A stretch of 64,000 nucleotides of DNA from Porites lobata (Eukaryota; Cnidaria; Anthozoa; Scleractinia; Poritidae): NCBI GenBank assembly GCA_942486035.1, contig CALNXK010000072.1, positions 933,501-997,500 on the forward strand, written 5' to 3'. The position numbers and the translations under genes were made by a program. Positions 1 through 11,261 of the stretch are shown here, piece after piece (the first letter of the stretch is position 1; each line of letters begins with the position of its first letter). The notes beneath the pieces are model-generated. The model had not been told where the DNA came from. It saw only the letters and a program-made list of their open reading frames with translations, and searched no databases.

Positions 1-1050
1 AGGACTAAAATAGGGTAGAGAAAAAAGCCCTCAAGGGTTTCAGAAAATCATTCCCCAGTTAAGTTAAAAAACCAACAAGATCCATTGCCGCAATTACAAA
101 ATACAAGAAAAGCTATTGAACATAGGTTCAAAACCATCTTAGGTGAGACTCAGGGGTTTAAATTCAATGAGACTCAAAATCACCTTTAAAAGGGCTGCTG
201 GAGAAACAAACCTCTATAAAACATCATATTTTAACAGCAAAACATAAATCATAATAAATGAGAATGAAATAGGCAGAGAATTGCAAACATCGGAACAATA
301 GATCTTGAATGGTATTACTGTTTGGTTACGTTATCAGATGGATCTGGCTGGACAGTTGTGTCTATCAATGATCACTATATCAACAGTGTTGTTTATAATC
401 CATTGAAAGGATCATCTTATATTAAACTACCACCCGAGCTTCAAAATTCAAGCAAAGGATTGATAAACCTCCAAAGCAAAGACAATTAGGGTTTCAGATG
501 GTGCCATATCAGACATTTAAACACACAGGAAAAATATCCGCAGAGAATCAAAAAATAATGACCGATGAAGATGAGCAAAACTTTCAAAACGCAAGTGAGT
601 GTCATATTTCCCCCCAAAAAAAACACAGCGAGAGATATTAAAGTCAGAGACCTTTGTCATATTACCGGGAATTTCAGAGGATCAGCACATCAAGATTGTA
701 ATTTAAGACTCCGAATAAAACCTGAAGAAAAGAAAATCCCAGCTATTTTCCACAACCTGAGAGGATATGATTCACATTTTATTATACAGGAAATCGGTAA
801 AATAGCCAAAAAAACAGATATATAGATAAAAAAATCCAAAAACAACAATTTGATATAAATGTAATTCCAAATAATGTGGAAAAATATATGGCATTTATGC
901 TTGGGAGACAAAAAGGTGTTTATCCTTAGTTATGACTATATGGACAGTTTCAGCAAATTTGATAATAAACAGCTTCCGGAAAAAACGAATTTTATAGTAT
1001 GCTGAGTAATGAACACTTGACTGATGAGCTGAATCAACATGCAACAAATA

Positions 1051-1338
1051 CCGTAAAATTCCGAAAATAAGCCCCTCCATGTATAAGCCCCCCCAAATAT
1101 AAGCCCCCCAAACCGGTAACACAAAAAACCCTCCGTTAAATCGCCCCTCCAAATATAAGCCCCCCGGGGGCTTGTACTTGGAAAATTGCCCCCAAATACA
1201 AAGTAAAACAAAGCAAAAACGGTAAATTTACTTCCAACTATGAGCCTAGCCCTATCGGTTTTGAAACGCAAAAATAAGCCCCTCAAAAAGGGCCTTTGAA
1301 AAATATAAGCGCCGGGGCTTATTTTCGGAATTTTACGG
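1051..1338. mobile_element. 288-bp MITE with 27-bp perfect TIRs, TA target site
   Basis: Inverted ends at 1049-1075 and 1314-1340 (TACCGTAAAATTCCG then AAAATAAGCCCC) are perfect complements. TA lies at both ends, as expected for Tc1/mariner-type insertion. The interior is rich in AATAAGCCCC motifs. It lies inside the polymerase pseudogene between the codons for HAT and the WKT segment, so it inserted into once-coding sequence. A partial relative is at 38328-38395. There is no transposase, so it is non-autonomous. Confidence 0.85.
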
Positions 1339-1720
1339 TATATGGAAAACCCTGGATATGAAATCAATGGGTGAATACCATGTCTGATATTCTTTTCCTT
1401 GCCGATGTATTTGAGAATTTCAGAAAGACCTGTTTGCAGTACTGCAAACTTGATCCATGCCATTATTTCACAATTCCAGGACTATCATGGGATGCTATTT
1501 TAAAAATGACAAATATCCAACTTGAACTGATGACTGATATTGACATGTTCCAATTCATCGAAAAAGGGTTGCGCGGTGGAATTAGCTATATTGCAAATAG
1601 ATATGGACAAGACAATAACAAATACATGACCAATTACGATGAGAAGGCGCCCTCAAAATATATGATATATCTGGATGCTAATAATCTGTATGGATGAGCT
1701 ATGTCGAAATATCTTCCAAC

Positions 1721-3050
1721 AGGGTCTGGAGGGGGTTTCGCGTGATCCGTGAATAGACCGGTAAACAGAGCGTGAATTGGGAAAACGCATGAAATACATT
1801 GGTGATTGGTGAATTATATATATACTGTGACGCGTGATCCTCCAACATTTTAGTCCGTGAATCGAGATATCTACCGAGAAAGCAGATGAAATGTCGTGAA
1901 AACTGGATAGCCCTACACGAGTACATGCAAATTGTCTGTCAAGATGGTTCAAAATAGGACTTTTGCCATTGTTATACATGTATAAGGTAACCGAGTCCAT
2001 TGTTATGTTCCGTACCTGACCACGTTTGACCTCTATGACCTCTGTGACTGATATTCATGTCCAATTTTCAAGAATTCTCATCGAATTCTTTTAACCAAAT
2101 TTGATATGGTCTTTACGGACGTTGAGAGCAGGCAGGTGAAACAACTCTAGGAAAGTGGCAATGTCGTATTAATAAGAGGCACTGGTGAAGAAAACAACAA
2201 AAATGGATCTGGAAGCCTCTGGAAAACCAATGGGTCTCTGTACAGAAGAAAGCAGTTTATTCGTTACAGATGGTCAGATTGGCACTGTAAAATTAAAGAC
2301 TACAATTAGAGGGACAGTGGAGTTCTTAGAAAATCTTGGGAGGTTTTACCATGGCATTTTCCGTGCAATTCAAGCATCAGCCACGTGAACAGCACACACT
2401 GAAAGTGGCGCATGAAATAGTGAAGGCTGTTTCAACCTACTTTAAATCCACTGTTGACAATGTCAAGACTACCATCAACTCAAACTGAGTCACCAATGGC
2501 TGAGAAGGGAGCATCTCCACCAAAACGGCAACATCACTCGAATTGGTAGAGAAAGGATTGGAAAAAATTGATATTAATTTCACTGCAGAAGTAAATCCTG
2601 ACTTCAAGATCAAGCTTGAGGTGTGCCTCACAGTGCAAGTCGATATTCTTCATGCTGTTAGCCACTTAAAACATCCAGCCTGGGCAGTTTTAGAATATGC
2701 AAGAGACTTTGGAAATACAATGCACGAATCCCTTAAACGCACAACCAATTGGGCAGCATTTTACTTCACACACGCCGAGTCATACTATCCAGTTCCTGAA
2801 AACAAAATTGTTTTGAAGGATATTCGAAAAATGAAACAGTTACCTGTGAAAACCATGTCTAAAAGTGACCGACGTACTATGAGGGAATGGGCCCAGGAGC
2901 ATGGTAAGGCTGTGAGCCAGCTGACAAAACATGCTGTAGGAACTTTACCATTAAATATGTACAGGAAGGAGTTACCTGTGGGCGAAGGGATTCCCACAGA
3001 GTTTGCAGTCCTTGAAAACTGCACCAGACCTCCCCTCCCTACCAGACCCT
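1721..3050. mobile_element. 1.33-kb DNA element with 8-bp target duplication inserted in the polymerase
   Basis: The ends AGGGTCTGG (1721) and CCAGACCCT (3050) are inverted. The flanks CTTCCAAC (1713-1720) and TTTCCAAC (3051-3058) form an 8-bp duplication with one mismatch. The polymerase reading (LPTG before, PTGGFKW after) resumes across the insertion. An 8-bp duplication fits hAT- or P-type transposons, but no transposase is recognised. The element carries a non-transposase coding remnant, listed separately. Confidence 0.75.
2185..3045 (+). pseudogene. Cargo coding remnant with an NHL-like strand, function unknown
   Basis: Two open stretches, 2185-2388 and 2543-3045, read as parts of one gene. 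The first contains SLFVTDGQIGTVKL, which looks like a beta-propeller NHL repeat strand. The second is a basic 170-residue region with HAVSHLKHPAWAVLEYARDF, KRTTNWAAFYFTHAESYYPV and MREWAQEHGKAV. A stop at about 2386 and a disrupted region before 2543 break it. It fills most of the 1721-3050 element, so it is probably captured or element-specific cargo. I believe related sequences recur in cnidarian genomes, but from memory only; I assign no function. The last 13 residues of the open frame run into the element's right end. Confidence 0.5.
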
Positions 3051-4244
3051 TTTCCAACGGGAGGCTTCAAATGGAAGAAGGTTGATGACATTAATCTGGC
3101 AAAATACGCTGAAGATAACAAAAAAGGATTGATCTTGGAAGATGACCTTGAATATCCACTAGAGTTACATAATCTGCATAATGAATACCTTGTTGTTCCC
3201 GAAAGAAAAAACTAAATAAGAATATGCTTTCCAATTACTGTGAAACAACCAGACAAAAGTATAGTATTACCATTGGACAAGGGCGAAACTGATTCCAACT
3301 TTGAGCAACAAAGAAAAATATGTACTTCATTGCCGAAACCTTCAATTGTATCTTGATCTTGGTTTAAAACTAATAAAGATTCACAGGGTTCTTAAATTCA
3401 ATCAGTCCCCTTGGTTAAAACAATACATCGACTTTAATACACAGAAAAGAACAAATGCAAAAAACTCATTGAAAAAAGATTTCTTTACATTGATGAATTC
3501 CGTATTTGGAAACACAATGGACAATATCCGAAAAAGAGCAGATGTTAAACTGGTTACAAGCAAAGACCGGCTACTTAAGTTAGCCTCGAAACCAACTTAT
3601 ATATCTTCCAAAATATACAATAAAAATCTGGTAGCTGTGCATAAGAAACACTCACTCTTGATCGGCCTGCTTATGTTGGCATGTGTATTCTCGATCTGTC
3701 TAAAACTCTAATGTATGATTATCCTTATAATTACATTAGACAAAAATACCTCAATAAAGCCAAATTATTATTTACTGACACAGATTCACTAACATATGAG
3801 ATCGAAGCTGAAGACGTATATAGAGACGTTTGGAATAATAAAGACAGGCTTGATATTGGTGATTACGCAGCAGACTCTAAATATTTCGATAAAACAAATA
3901 AGAAAGTTATTGGAAAATTCAAAGATGAAGCCACTGGTATTCCTATTTCTGAGTTTGTTGGACTGAGATCCAAAATGTATTCCTATACGAAAGATAATTC
4001 CAAAAGTGACACAACAGCAAAAGGTACAAAAAAATGTGTAATTAAAAAAGATCTCAAACATGAAGATTAAAAAAAACACTTGATTGGGTAATAAACAAAT
4101 ATATCATAAAATGAATACAATTCGAAGCATCAGTCATTAACATGGAAGTTATGAGCTTGATAAAGTGTCATTATCTTGCTTCGATGACAAACATACATGA
4201 AAATGGTATAACAATATATGCATATGGCCACTATAAAATTTATT

Positions 4245-4470
4245 AAAATATCGGCCTCTATCGTGTAGAGAAGATATAAAAAAAATTATATAGAAGACCG
4301 CAAGTTGGTGCAGAAAGAGTGAAACCAAATATATGCAAAGTGATCTCGTACCACCAATTCCGATACTATCCCTATATAAGTATCAAGATATGGTGGCAAT
4401 GCTTGGTTAACTAATTAAATGCAAATGATCTCGTACCGCCAATTCCTATACTACTAGGAAATTAAGATAA
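4245..4470. other. Junction region between polymerase and LINE, short direct repeat
   Basis: No gene is seen. A segment reading GATCTCGTACC(A/G)CCAATTCC occurs twice (about 4342 and 4428), roughly 85 bases apart, as an imperfect direct repeat. It may be the tail of the polymerase-bearing element. Confidence 0.4.
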
Positions 4471-4943
4471 GTCAATATGCAGATGATACAACATTAATTT
4501 TACACGGTCGAGAGAATCCCTAATGGCTTGCCTTCAAACCTTGGATGATTTTTATGAAGTTTTTGCCCTGAAACTTAACTCCTGGAAATAACACAGACTC
4601 ACTTTGATTGGAAAAATAGCGGTTCTTAAAAGTGGTGTTGTCTCTTAGCTTGTTTATATCCTATCAACCACGTGTATAAATGCGAATGCAATAAAAGAAG
4701 TAAACAAACTTTTCTATTCCTTTCTCTGAACGGAAAGGGAGACAAAATAAGGCGGAATGTTATCATCAATGACTATCCCAACGGAGGGCTTAAAAAGATA
4801 GACATTGACTCCTTTAGGAAAATAAGTATTTGTATAGGGAAAACAGGAGTAAATGGAAAATATTTTTTCACCTAGAACTGGAATCTTTTGGTGAAAAAAC
4901 TGTCCTCACAAGTAATCTTAACATGAAAGACACAAAGACTTTA

Positions 4944-5318
4944 CAGGGACACCCAACGAGGATATAGTTCAAAACCACTTAACATAGCATTGTTGAACGT
5001 ATTTTAGTATTCAAACGGTAGATATAAGCATATTTTTATCCCCTAAAAACTTTCCATCTGTTCGGATTTCCTAGCTGAAAGTCTAGTGAGCCGAAAATTA
5101 TAGGGAGAAAAACTTACCTTCTTGAAAATTTCAGCCAGGAAAACGCTCCCGAAAATTCTAGGTGGCCTTTTTTAAGGTCAAAATCCGTTAAAAATGGGTA
5201 ATTATACCTAGGAGAGGCAGGCAAGCAAGAAATTGTACAACAAATGCTCTGAAAATTCTAGATCTCAAATCGTCTTCCGAACAGATATTTTCCCGAAAAT
5301 TGCTGTTGGGTGCCCCTG
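4944..5318. mobile_element. 375-bp MITE, CAGGGGCACCCAACG family, copy 1
   Basis: The ends are CAGGGACACCCAACG and CGTTGGGTGCCCCTG in inverted orientation (left with one base change, right near-canonical). The flanking duplication is ACTTTA (4938-4943 and 5319-5324). It interrupts the LINE coding sequence. The interior is full of GAAAATTCTAG/CCGAAAAT motifs shared with the other copies in this window. Confidence 0.85.
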
Positions 5319-5864
5319 ACTTTACTCAAAACAAAAGATAAATTCCTCAATAAAGTTCTGACAGTTTGGGCAGAAGTAAACTTTGAAGAGCAAATCAAAT
5401 CAGACAATTATTTTATTAACCAAAACTTATGGCACAACTCATTGATAAGAATTGACAACCGCCCTCTATTTTGCCTGAGTAGTATTTTAAAGGTGTCAAT
5501 AAGGTTAGACACTTGAGACAGGATGACTCAAATATGTTTTTTAACTCTCCTCTAATTACAGACTAGTATTTGACTAAAAATCTGTCCTCTTAAATATTGT
5601 GAATTGTTGACCGTTCTGAAAGCTCTCTGGAACAAGCATAAAGGTAATGTTTTACTGCTGACGGTTCTGAATGTCCAATTTTTTGGAAAGGGTGTCAAAA
5701 GCACTAGTCAAATTGTGTACGCTAAACTCATATCAAGAAAAAATTACACTCCCTGCACAGACACAGCAGAAATGGATAAAGGAATGCAATATCGAAGGCG
5801 GCAAGTGCATTAAATGGTACGAAGCCAATCAATTAACACCAAAATGTACTAAAAGCACAAGACT

Positions 5865-6553
5865 CAGGGTCCCGAAGGGGTTTAGGGCTTCGGGGCTCCG
5901 GACTCAAAATAGCGGGGTTCCGGGGCTCCGGACCAGGGCTCCAGGGCTCCCGAGAAATTGATCAAAGGCTCCAGGCTCCGCTATAATGCTTTTTTGCTTT
6001 AATCCAACAGCAAATCCTAGAATTGAGAAAATACAGCAATTTATATTTTTTAAACGCTGTTGTTATAAGTTTTTCTCCACTCTACTCGCGTTTCACAGTT
6101 ATATAGAGTTATTTATCAATCATAATCAATGGATGTTACTGGAAGATCGGTTTCCGAATTTAAAAATTGCTTGACCCTAAACGACGGCCAACACGACGTC
6201 GCCAAAAAATTTAGCATACCAAATTTACCGTAGAAATCAGCATACACGGTTGCAAGAAGCCGGGAAGAAGGAACCGCAGTTTCCAAATGGTAGAGTGTTC
6301 GCACTTTCGCATGGTTTTTTACTATCTTCGTTCCGATTCCCAGCAAACAACAAACAAAGCACGTTATGACGCTATCTGTGTGCAAGAATGTCCGAATTTT
6401 AATATTTGGGGCTACGGGCTCCGCAGCAAACGTTTTGAGGGCTCCAGGCCCTACAATAATTAGGGCTCTAAGCAACGAAACGATGGGGCTCCGGGTTCCA
6501 CGGAAAAAAATTTAGGGCTCCCGAGCTCCGGCCACCCCCTCTTTGGGACCCTG
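5865..6553. mobile_element. 689-bp DNA element, CAGGGTCCC ends, GGGCTCC-rich arms
   Basis: The inverted ends CAGGGTCCC (5865) and GGGACCCTG (6553) enclose arms dense in GGGCTCC/GGGCTCCGG motifs at 5880-5985 and 6410-6535. It interrupts the LINE between codons for KSTRL and VEFQF. No clear target duplication remains. The open frame 6116-6475 on the minus strand has no recognisable domain. hAT-like ends are suggested by CAGGG only. Confidence 0.6.
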
Positions 6554-7439
6554 AGGGCTGGTAGAATTTCAATTCAAACTTCTACACAGACGAATATCGA
6601 CCAATGACTTTTTAACAAAAATTGGAATAAGAAATGATCCAAATTGCTCCTTTTCTAACGAAGAACTAGAACAACTAACAAATCTCTTTTGGTCTTGTTC
6701 GAAAGTAACTGTATTTTGGGATTACTTAATCCAACGACTTACTCTATCCCAAATTATCCCACAAAATTACAAAATAAATATTGACACCAGACACCTGTAA
6801 AAACCATAATCAAATAAATTTCTGTCTATTATTAGCGAGACATTATTTTTGGATATGTAAAATAAGAAAGCCTCGCCTATATACAAGACTTTCTACAATT
6901 CCTTAAATCAGCCTATCTACTGGAACTGAAACCTGGTGATTGCCCCAGTAAAAAGTAGGAGCTATTGAAGACTTTATTTTGAAAAATCTTAGTTTGTTGA
7001 CGTTGCTCTTTTGTTTTTGTTTTATTTTTTTTTTGTTTGCTCTCGTCGGTATCCAGGATAAATTCGTTTAATCCTTCCTTCACTGCCTACTTAAACAAGT
7101 TTAATCGCCTTGAAGTATCACAAAGTATCACAGTATTGTTAGTGTTAAATTGCAAGTTAGTTCGCTAGTTATTCTAAGTGTCAATTTGTAAGTTAGTTAC
7201 TGTTAGCCAACTTCTAAGCAGTGTTTAGGGTATTGTTTGTAATCTGCTGTTTGCTACAAATAAAAAAAAAAGTAAAAAATAAAATGAAATAAAAAAACAC
7301 GAGCTTAATAGTCTAAACAGTTAGGACTGCAACAACAGTTACAAAAATGATTTCTCGTAAGAGCTAATTAAATTCTATGTACTTGAAAGAAAGATGCTGA
7401 TTTCTCTAAGCCATCAGAAATTAATTAATAAAGTCTATA

Positions 7440-7572
7440 AATGAATATAGATACAAGATGAACGTTACATCTGTCAATTAGTGACATTTATCTGTCTGGC
7501 AGCCCATCATTTTCTGTTTGCTAAGTATTCAAATCTTGCAAATGCAACGTTCATCTTGTATCTATATTCATT
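7440..7572. repeat. Perfect 27-bp inverted repeat, 79-bp loop
   Basis: Arm 7440-7466 (AATGAATATAGATACAAG then ATGAACGTT) is exactly complementary to 7546-7572. It is a short MITE or a hairpin. No target duplication was identified. Confidence 0.7.
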
Positions 7573-9105
7573 TTGCTTTGATAGCCCCCATTGAAGGTTT
7601 GTGTTGCAAACCGGGAAAATATAGCTCAACATTTTATTTTTGTTTTCTTTCTTTATTTTCCTATCACTCTTCCCGCCATGAAGATCAGTTTACTGTTCTA
7701 ATTTTAATATTTGGTAGTAATGTTTAACTTGACGATCTTTTGGGTCAGTGAAAACAGTATTTCCTTTTTCCGAACACAGAAATCTTGTTAATATTAGAAG
7801 AAGAATTATTCTTTGAGCCTTGAGATGTCTATAAACAGCTCTATGACTGACGCTGCTACCTTTTGCATATAATAATACCAGTTCATGTGCCACTAGGTCA
7901 TCAGCTGGACAGAAAAAAGTTTTAGAAAATGGCATTTGTGATTAAAGAACTTTGTTGCTTTAATTAACATCAACGATCAAATTCAGTAAAATTAACGGAA
8001 CATCACTTGACTGGTAACTTTTCATTTATCAATTTCATTTTTCATTTTTGGCCAATTATAAGTTAACTACTGTTGTTTTGGCCGAAGACCAGATAACTGT
8101 TAACCCAGTTGGCACCCTCTACCCCAGATACCAGAAGTTTTTTTCTCGCGTGAGACGAGCAGCTTCGCAACATGTCTTGGGCCGAGGGCCGAAGACACGA
8201 GGGGGGAAGAAAAAAAACGTTTCGCGCAGCTGACTTAGACTCAACTGAAACCGGAATGCGCGCATTTAAGGTGCTCTGGCACCCAGGGTACATATACCTT
8301 TATCTCTATCCATATGTCTCTTTCTGTGGACAAGTAAGATATCAGGTGTATATGTCTCTGTAAATGAAATTTTCCGTTCTTTTAACTTTTAATAGCAACT
8401 AGTTAACTAATTACACAAGAAATGTACTATAATATCTTAAGAAAAGTCAATGGAGTATCCTCTATAAGCCAAAGTTAATAGAAGCAAGCTTAGGATAGCT
8501 GTTATGTCACTCGAAAAGTCTCCTTTTTGTGACTTAAGGGTCGAAAAAAGGTTAGAAAGACTGCTGGGTATGCGCGAAACGCGGCAGATTTTCAAGCCAG
8601 TGATGCTCTGGACTGTTTTAAGGGACAAATCGAATTTTGAGCAGGTGCCCAGAAGCTATCCGCAAGAGGTGAATAAAGCACAGTGTGGCCAATATACTCC
8701 GATGAATTCTTTTCTTGTCCGAGTAACACCCATAAGCGGGTGGTATTGTTTGAAACTCCCGTAGTCACAATTAATTAACACATGTTACCCGTTCGCTAAA
8801 AAGAAGATAGCGCTCAGATGGTCTATTTTTTTTCTTTCTTGGCAAAGATCTTCAAAATACTTTTAATAAAACTGAGCTTACTTTGCGGTTGCTCGTTTCC
8901 TCCATTTGACAATTCAAGGAACTATCAAGTGAATTTGTTTGTACGTTTTTCCTTCTGGGAAATGCCCATCAATTAGTAATGGTATGAGATTATTGTCTTC
9001 GCGTTCAACTGATTTTGCCTTTGTTATCACATTGAACGAGTTTGGTGAATTTTGCGGCAACTAAAGTCGCAAGCACTTGGCTCGCTTGTGTCTTCCATTT
9101 CTTCA
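7573..9105. other. Upstream flank of the ShK gene, no gene seen
   Basis: There is unique-looking sequence with a minus-strand open frame (7690-7935, 81 codons) and short + frames, none with a recognisable domain. The promoter and 5' UTR of the ShK gene should lie here. I cannot place a TATA box or transcription start with confidence. An in-frame stop at 9046-9048 bounds the first coding exon. Confidence 0.4.
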
Positions 9106-9835
9106 ATGATGAACTGTACCGGAGTTTTTCGAAGATTGTTTATAATCATTATTACAACAAGATTTAGTTTGGAGGCTGGAAACAAACAATATAATGGTTG
9201 TGTTGGTCACCATTGTTCGACACAGGAGGAAAACACTTTGAACAGAAAGATTGCTCAGGAAGTATTAAAACCCGACAAGACGGGTGATATGAGAAGTCCG
9301 CGGGTGAAGCATGTGAAACAACAGGTCATTGTCAAGGAAGAGAACGGTTACAAGAGGGACAATACTTTTAATGAAGCGCTCAAGAACCTCTTGGTTATGA
9401 TTGATAAAGCAAAACCAACATCTTCCGTAGCCACAAGCTCTCCTGTTGAAATTTACAATTTTACTTCTACACCTACGGACTCCTCAAGCGCAACTGGGTC
9501 TGAAAGTGGTTTCACTCCGACTCCGACTCTGACTCCAACTACTAACATTGTGTCAGTTTCATCACCAACTTCCTCGCCATCAACCACGGTGACACCTTCC
9601 ACTAACATCTCTACAGCGACGGAAGGGAAACCTGGGAATAATATAACTGTTGCCCCCGGAATTGTCATTGCTCCCAGCGGCGAGATTATTCTTAATCCAC
9701 ACTTTCCGGTTATCAATGGAGCTGGTCAAACGACCACAGCAGGTTTTCCTTTTCCCGTGTCTCTAATACAAGGAGTTCTACCAGCAATAATTCCTTCTTT
9801 TCCAGGGGCGGTGAATGCTCAACAAGCAGCGACAA
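9106..9835 (+). CDS. ShK-repeat secreted protein, exon 1: signal peptide and mucin-like region
   Basis: This is the first coding exon of the host gene. I choose ATG 9106 (MMNCTGVF) because the frame is closed at 9046 and the residues just before it are not conserved-looking. The N-terminus has an arginine pair followed by the hydrophobic run LFIIII, consistent with a signal peptide. Two cysteines follow in NGCVGHHCS, then a charged stretch with KHVKQQ and RDN. From about residue 105 onward a Ser/Thr/Pro tract (TPTLTPTTN, SPTSSPSTT) looks like an O-glycosylated mucin-like stalk. A hydrophobic Gly/Pro/Ile segment ends the exon. The donor A|GTAAGT at 9835/9836 leaves phase 1, matching all downstream ShK exons. 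Reading through the donor reaches a stop at 9865. The link to the ShK exons is inferred from phase and strand. Confidence 0.7.
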
Positions 9836-10015
9836 GTAAGTTTTTTGGTAGTGCTAAACTACAATAGCTGCGCAAGACGCATGATACGTCTTGTCACGTT
9901 TTGTCCTGCCCAGAGAGAAAATGCGTCACCAGTGTAAAAAAGCCCCATTAGTCAAATGCAGTCAACTCTCGCCTTGCGGACACCTCACTATTAAGTGTAT
10001 CAGTAATCTAGTATG
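9836..10015. other. Start of intron 1
   Basis: The intron begins GTAAGT. No feature is seen before the repeat copy at 10016. Intron 1 runs to 31761, about 21.9 kb, and consists largely of mobile elements. Confidence 0.5.
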
Positions 10016-10556
10016 TTGCAAGATAAGCCCCGTTGTTGGATAGCTAAGGATAGTTTAGGGATAGTCGCTTTAGGGATAGTCTATGATGTCACCCATTGTT
10101 TTTAACCTAGGGAAAAATGTCCTTCCTCCATACTAATTAACTGCCTAGTCAGTGTCTTCCTGCATCCTAATTCGGTATAGGTTTTACTAATGAGAGACTT
10201 CCTTATACAATACGCACAATAGGCTTGCCTAGGCTTGCCTAGGCTTGCCCTTTAAGTAACTTGAGCCCGGTTTGTTGGACCGTCTATTAAAAGAAAAGTA
10301 GGAATAAGAGAAGCAATCACCTAGCAACGCGAGAAACGGCTTACTATATCTTATTTAGCGCTCAAAATCGGATATATAAACAAAGTGGATCTGAAATGTT
10401 TTAAATTCGGTTTAGCTCATGTCTTCTTATTTAGCGCTAAATATCGGTTATATATAAACAAAACACACACACATATACACAAAGTGGAGCTGAATGCTCT
10501 CTATTTCAATTTTGTCTATCTCGAGGAAATGAAAAACTAAGTATGTGTAATCAAAT

Positions 10557-11039
10557 GGTGACGAGTGAAATTAGGGAATAATTTCACGCGCGTTTTGTCC
10601 AAATCCTAATAATTTCCCGAGCCTTTAGGCTCGGGAAATTATTGGACAAAACGCAAGTGAAATTATTCCCTAATTTCACGAGTATGACGAATTACGTTAG
10701 CAATCTTGGATTTTTGACATGTTTATCCTGGATCGTATCGATCGAGAACTCCACTCTCTCAAATGTTTAGACCTTAAATTTGGCTTATAAAGTTCAGAAT
10801 TTTTCAAACTATTTCGGCAAAATACCTGTTAGAATCCTTCTTGATGTTCTCTTGTGTGTTCAGGTTTTCTAAAGCGTCTTTTTTAGCCCTGATATCTTCA
10901 TTCACGGCATTTTAAAACTTCGTCGCCATCTTGACACTGAGACGTACGGAAGGTTGCCATGGCAATTTTGTAATTTCACATGTGAAATTACAAATTAACG
11001 CTGAAATTTCGCGCCAAAATTAAGGAGTAATTCGTCACC
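10557..11039. mobile_element. 483-bp MITE nested in the left terminal repeat of the foldback element
   Basis: The inverted ends are GGTGACGA (10557) and TCGTCACC (11039). The sequence is absent from the right terminal repeat, which gives an empty site at about 12690. It contains a long hairpin (10566-10680) built on GTGAAATTAGGGAATAATTT and a second one around TTTGTAATTTCACATGTG (10965-10990). Confidence 0.7.
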
Positions 11040-11261
11040 TATGATATTAGTGTCGTAATTTCACGCACCGTTAGTCAGTAAATTATGCGAGTTCGCAAGC
11101 CCAAAGTTGAATACAAATTAGCTCTACAGGGAAAACCCCAAGGGAACATCTTGACGTATTATTATAAAACAACCAATAACTTAACAAGGATCAATTGATT
11201 AAACACACGACTAATAATTGCTAGCAATAGAATCAGACACGAGATACCGTTATAAAAAAAT

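Larger units (their letters stand above)
60..4245 (+). pseudogene. Decayed family B DNA polymerase (protein-primed/viral type, Maverick-like)
   Basis: This is a remnant of a replicative DNA polymerase of the DNA_pol_B_2 class, as found in Maverick/Polinton-like elements and related viruses in cnidarian genomes. In order I see an N-terminal region (about 64-560); a treble-clef motif resembling recombination endonuclease VII (VRDLCHITGNFRG then DCN, 640-705); the exonuclease motif FHNLRGYDSHF (about 748-780); the palm with YLDANNLYG, holding the motif A aspartate (1668-1697); KNSLKKDFFTLMNSVFGNTM in the motif B region (3460-3520); motif C FTDTDSL (3770-3790); and the terminal YAYGHYKI (4208-4233). 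Frameshifts and stops occur throughout; for example the codon after LYG is TGA. Two DNA elements interrupt it at 1051-1338 and 1721-3050. It cannot encode a working enzyme. It could equally derive from an integrated virus-like element; no capsid or integrase gene is visible in the window. Confidence 0.85.
4471..7305 (+). pseudogene. Non-LTR retrotransposon (LINE) remnant, reverse transcriptase C-terminal half
   Basis: This is the 3' portion of a LINE ORF2 on the + strand. The reverse transcriptase catalytic motif YADDTTL is at 4476-4496. NDYPNGGLKKIDIDSF follows at 4770-4817, then ENRSKWKIFF-like coding up to 4880, with frame changes. After a MITE insertion (4944-5318) it continues at 5325-5516 (INQNLWHNSLIRI) and 5740-5864 (up to CTKSTRL). 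After a second insertion (5865-6553) it resumes with EFQFKLLHRRISTNDFLTKI and a Cys-bearing C-terminal segment (6558-6760). An A-rich tail at 7257-7305 marks the 3' end. It resembles L1/Tx-type LINEs by motif; stops and frameshifts make it inactive. The 5' end is missing. Confidence 0.8.

Noticed and set aside
7690..7935. Minus-strand frame with CSEKGNTVFTDPKDRQVKHYYQ
   Set aside because: It has protein-like composition, but no recognisable domain, splice signals or support from neighbours, so I do not call it a gene.
9453..9716. Minus-strand 87-codon frame rich in Val and Gly
   Set aside because: It is antisense to the Ser/Thr/Pro-rich part of ShK gene exon 1, and such composition keeps the opposite frame open.
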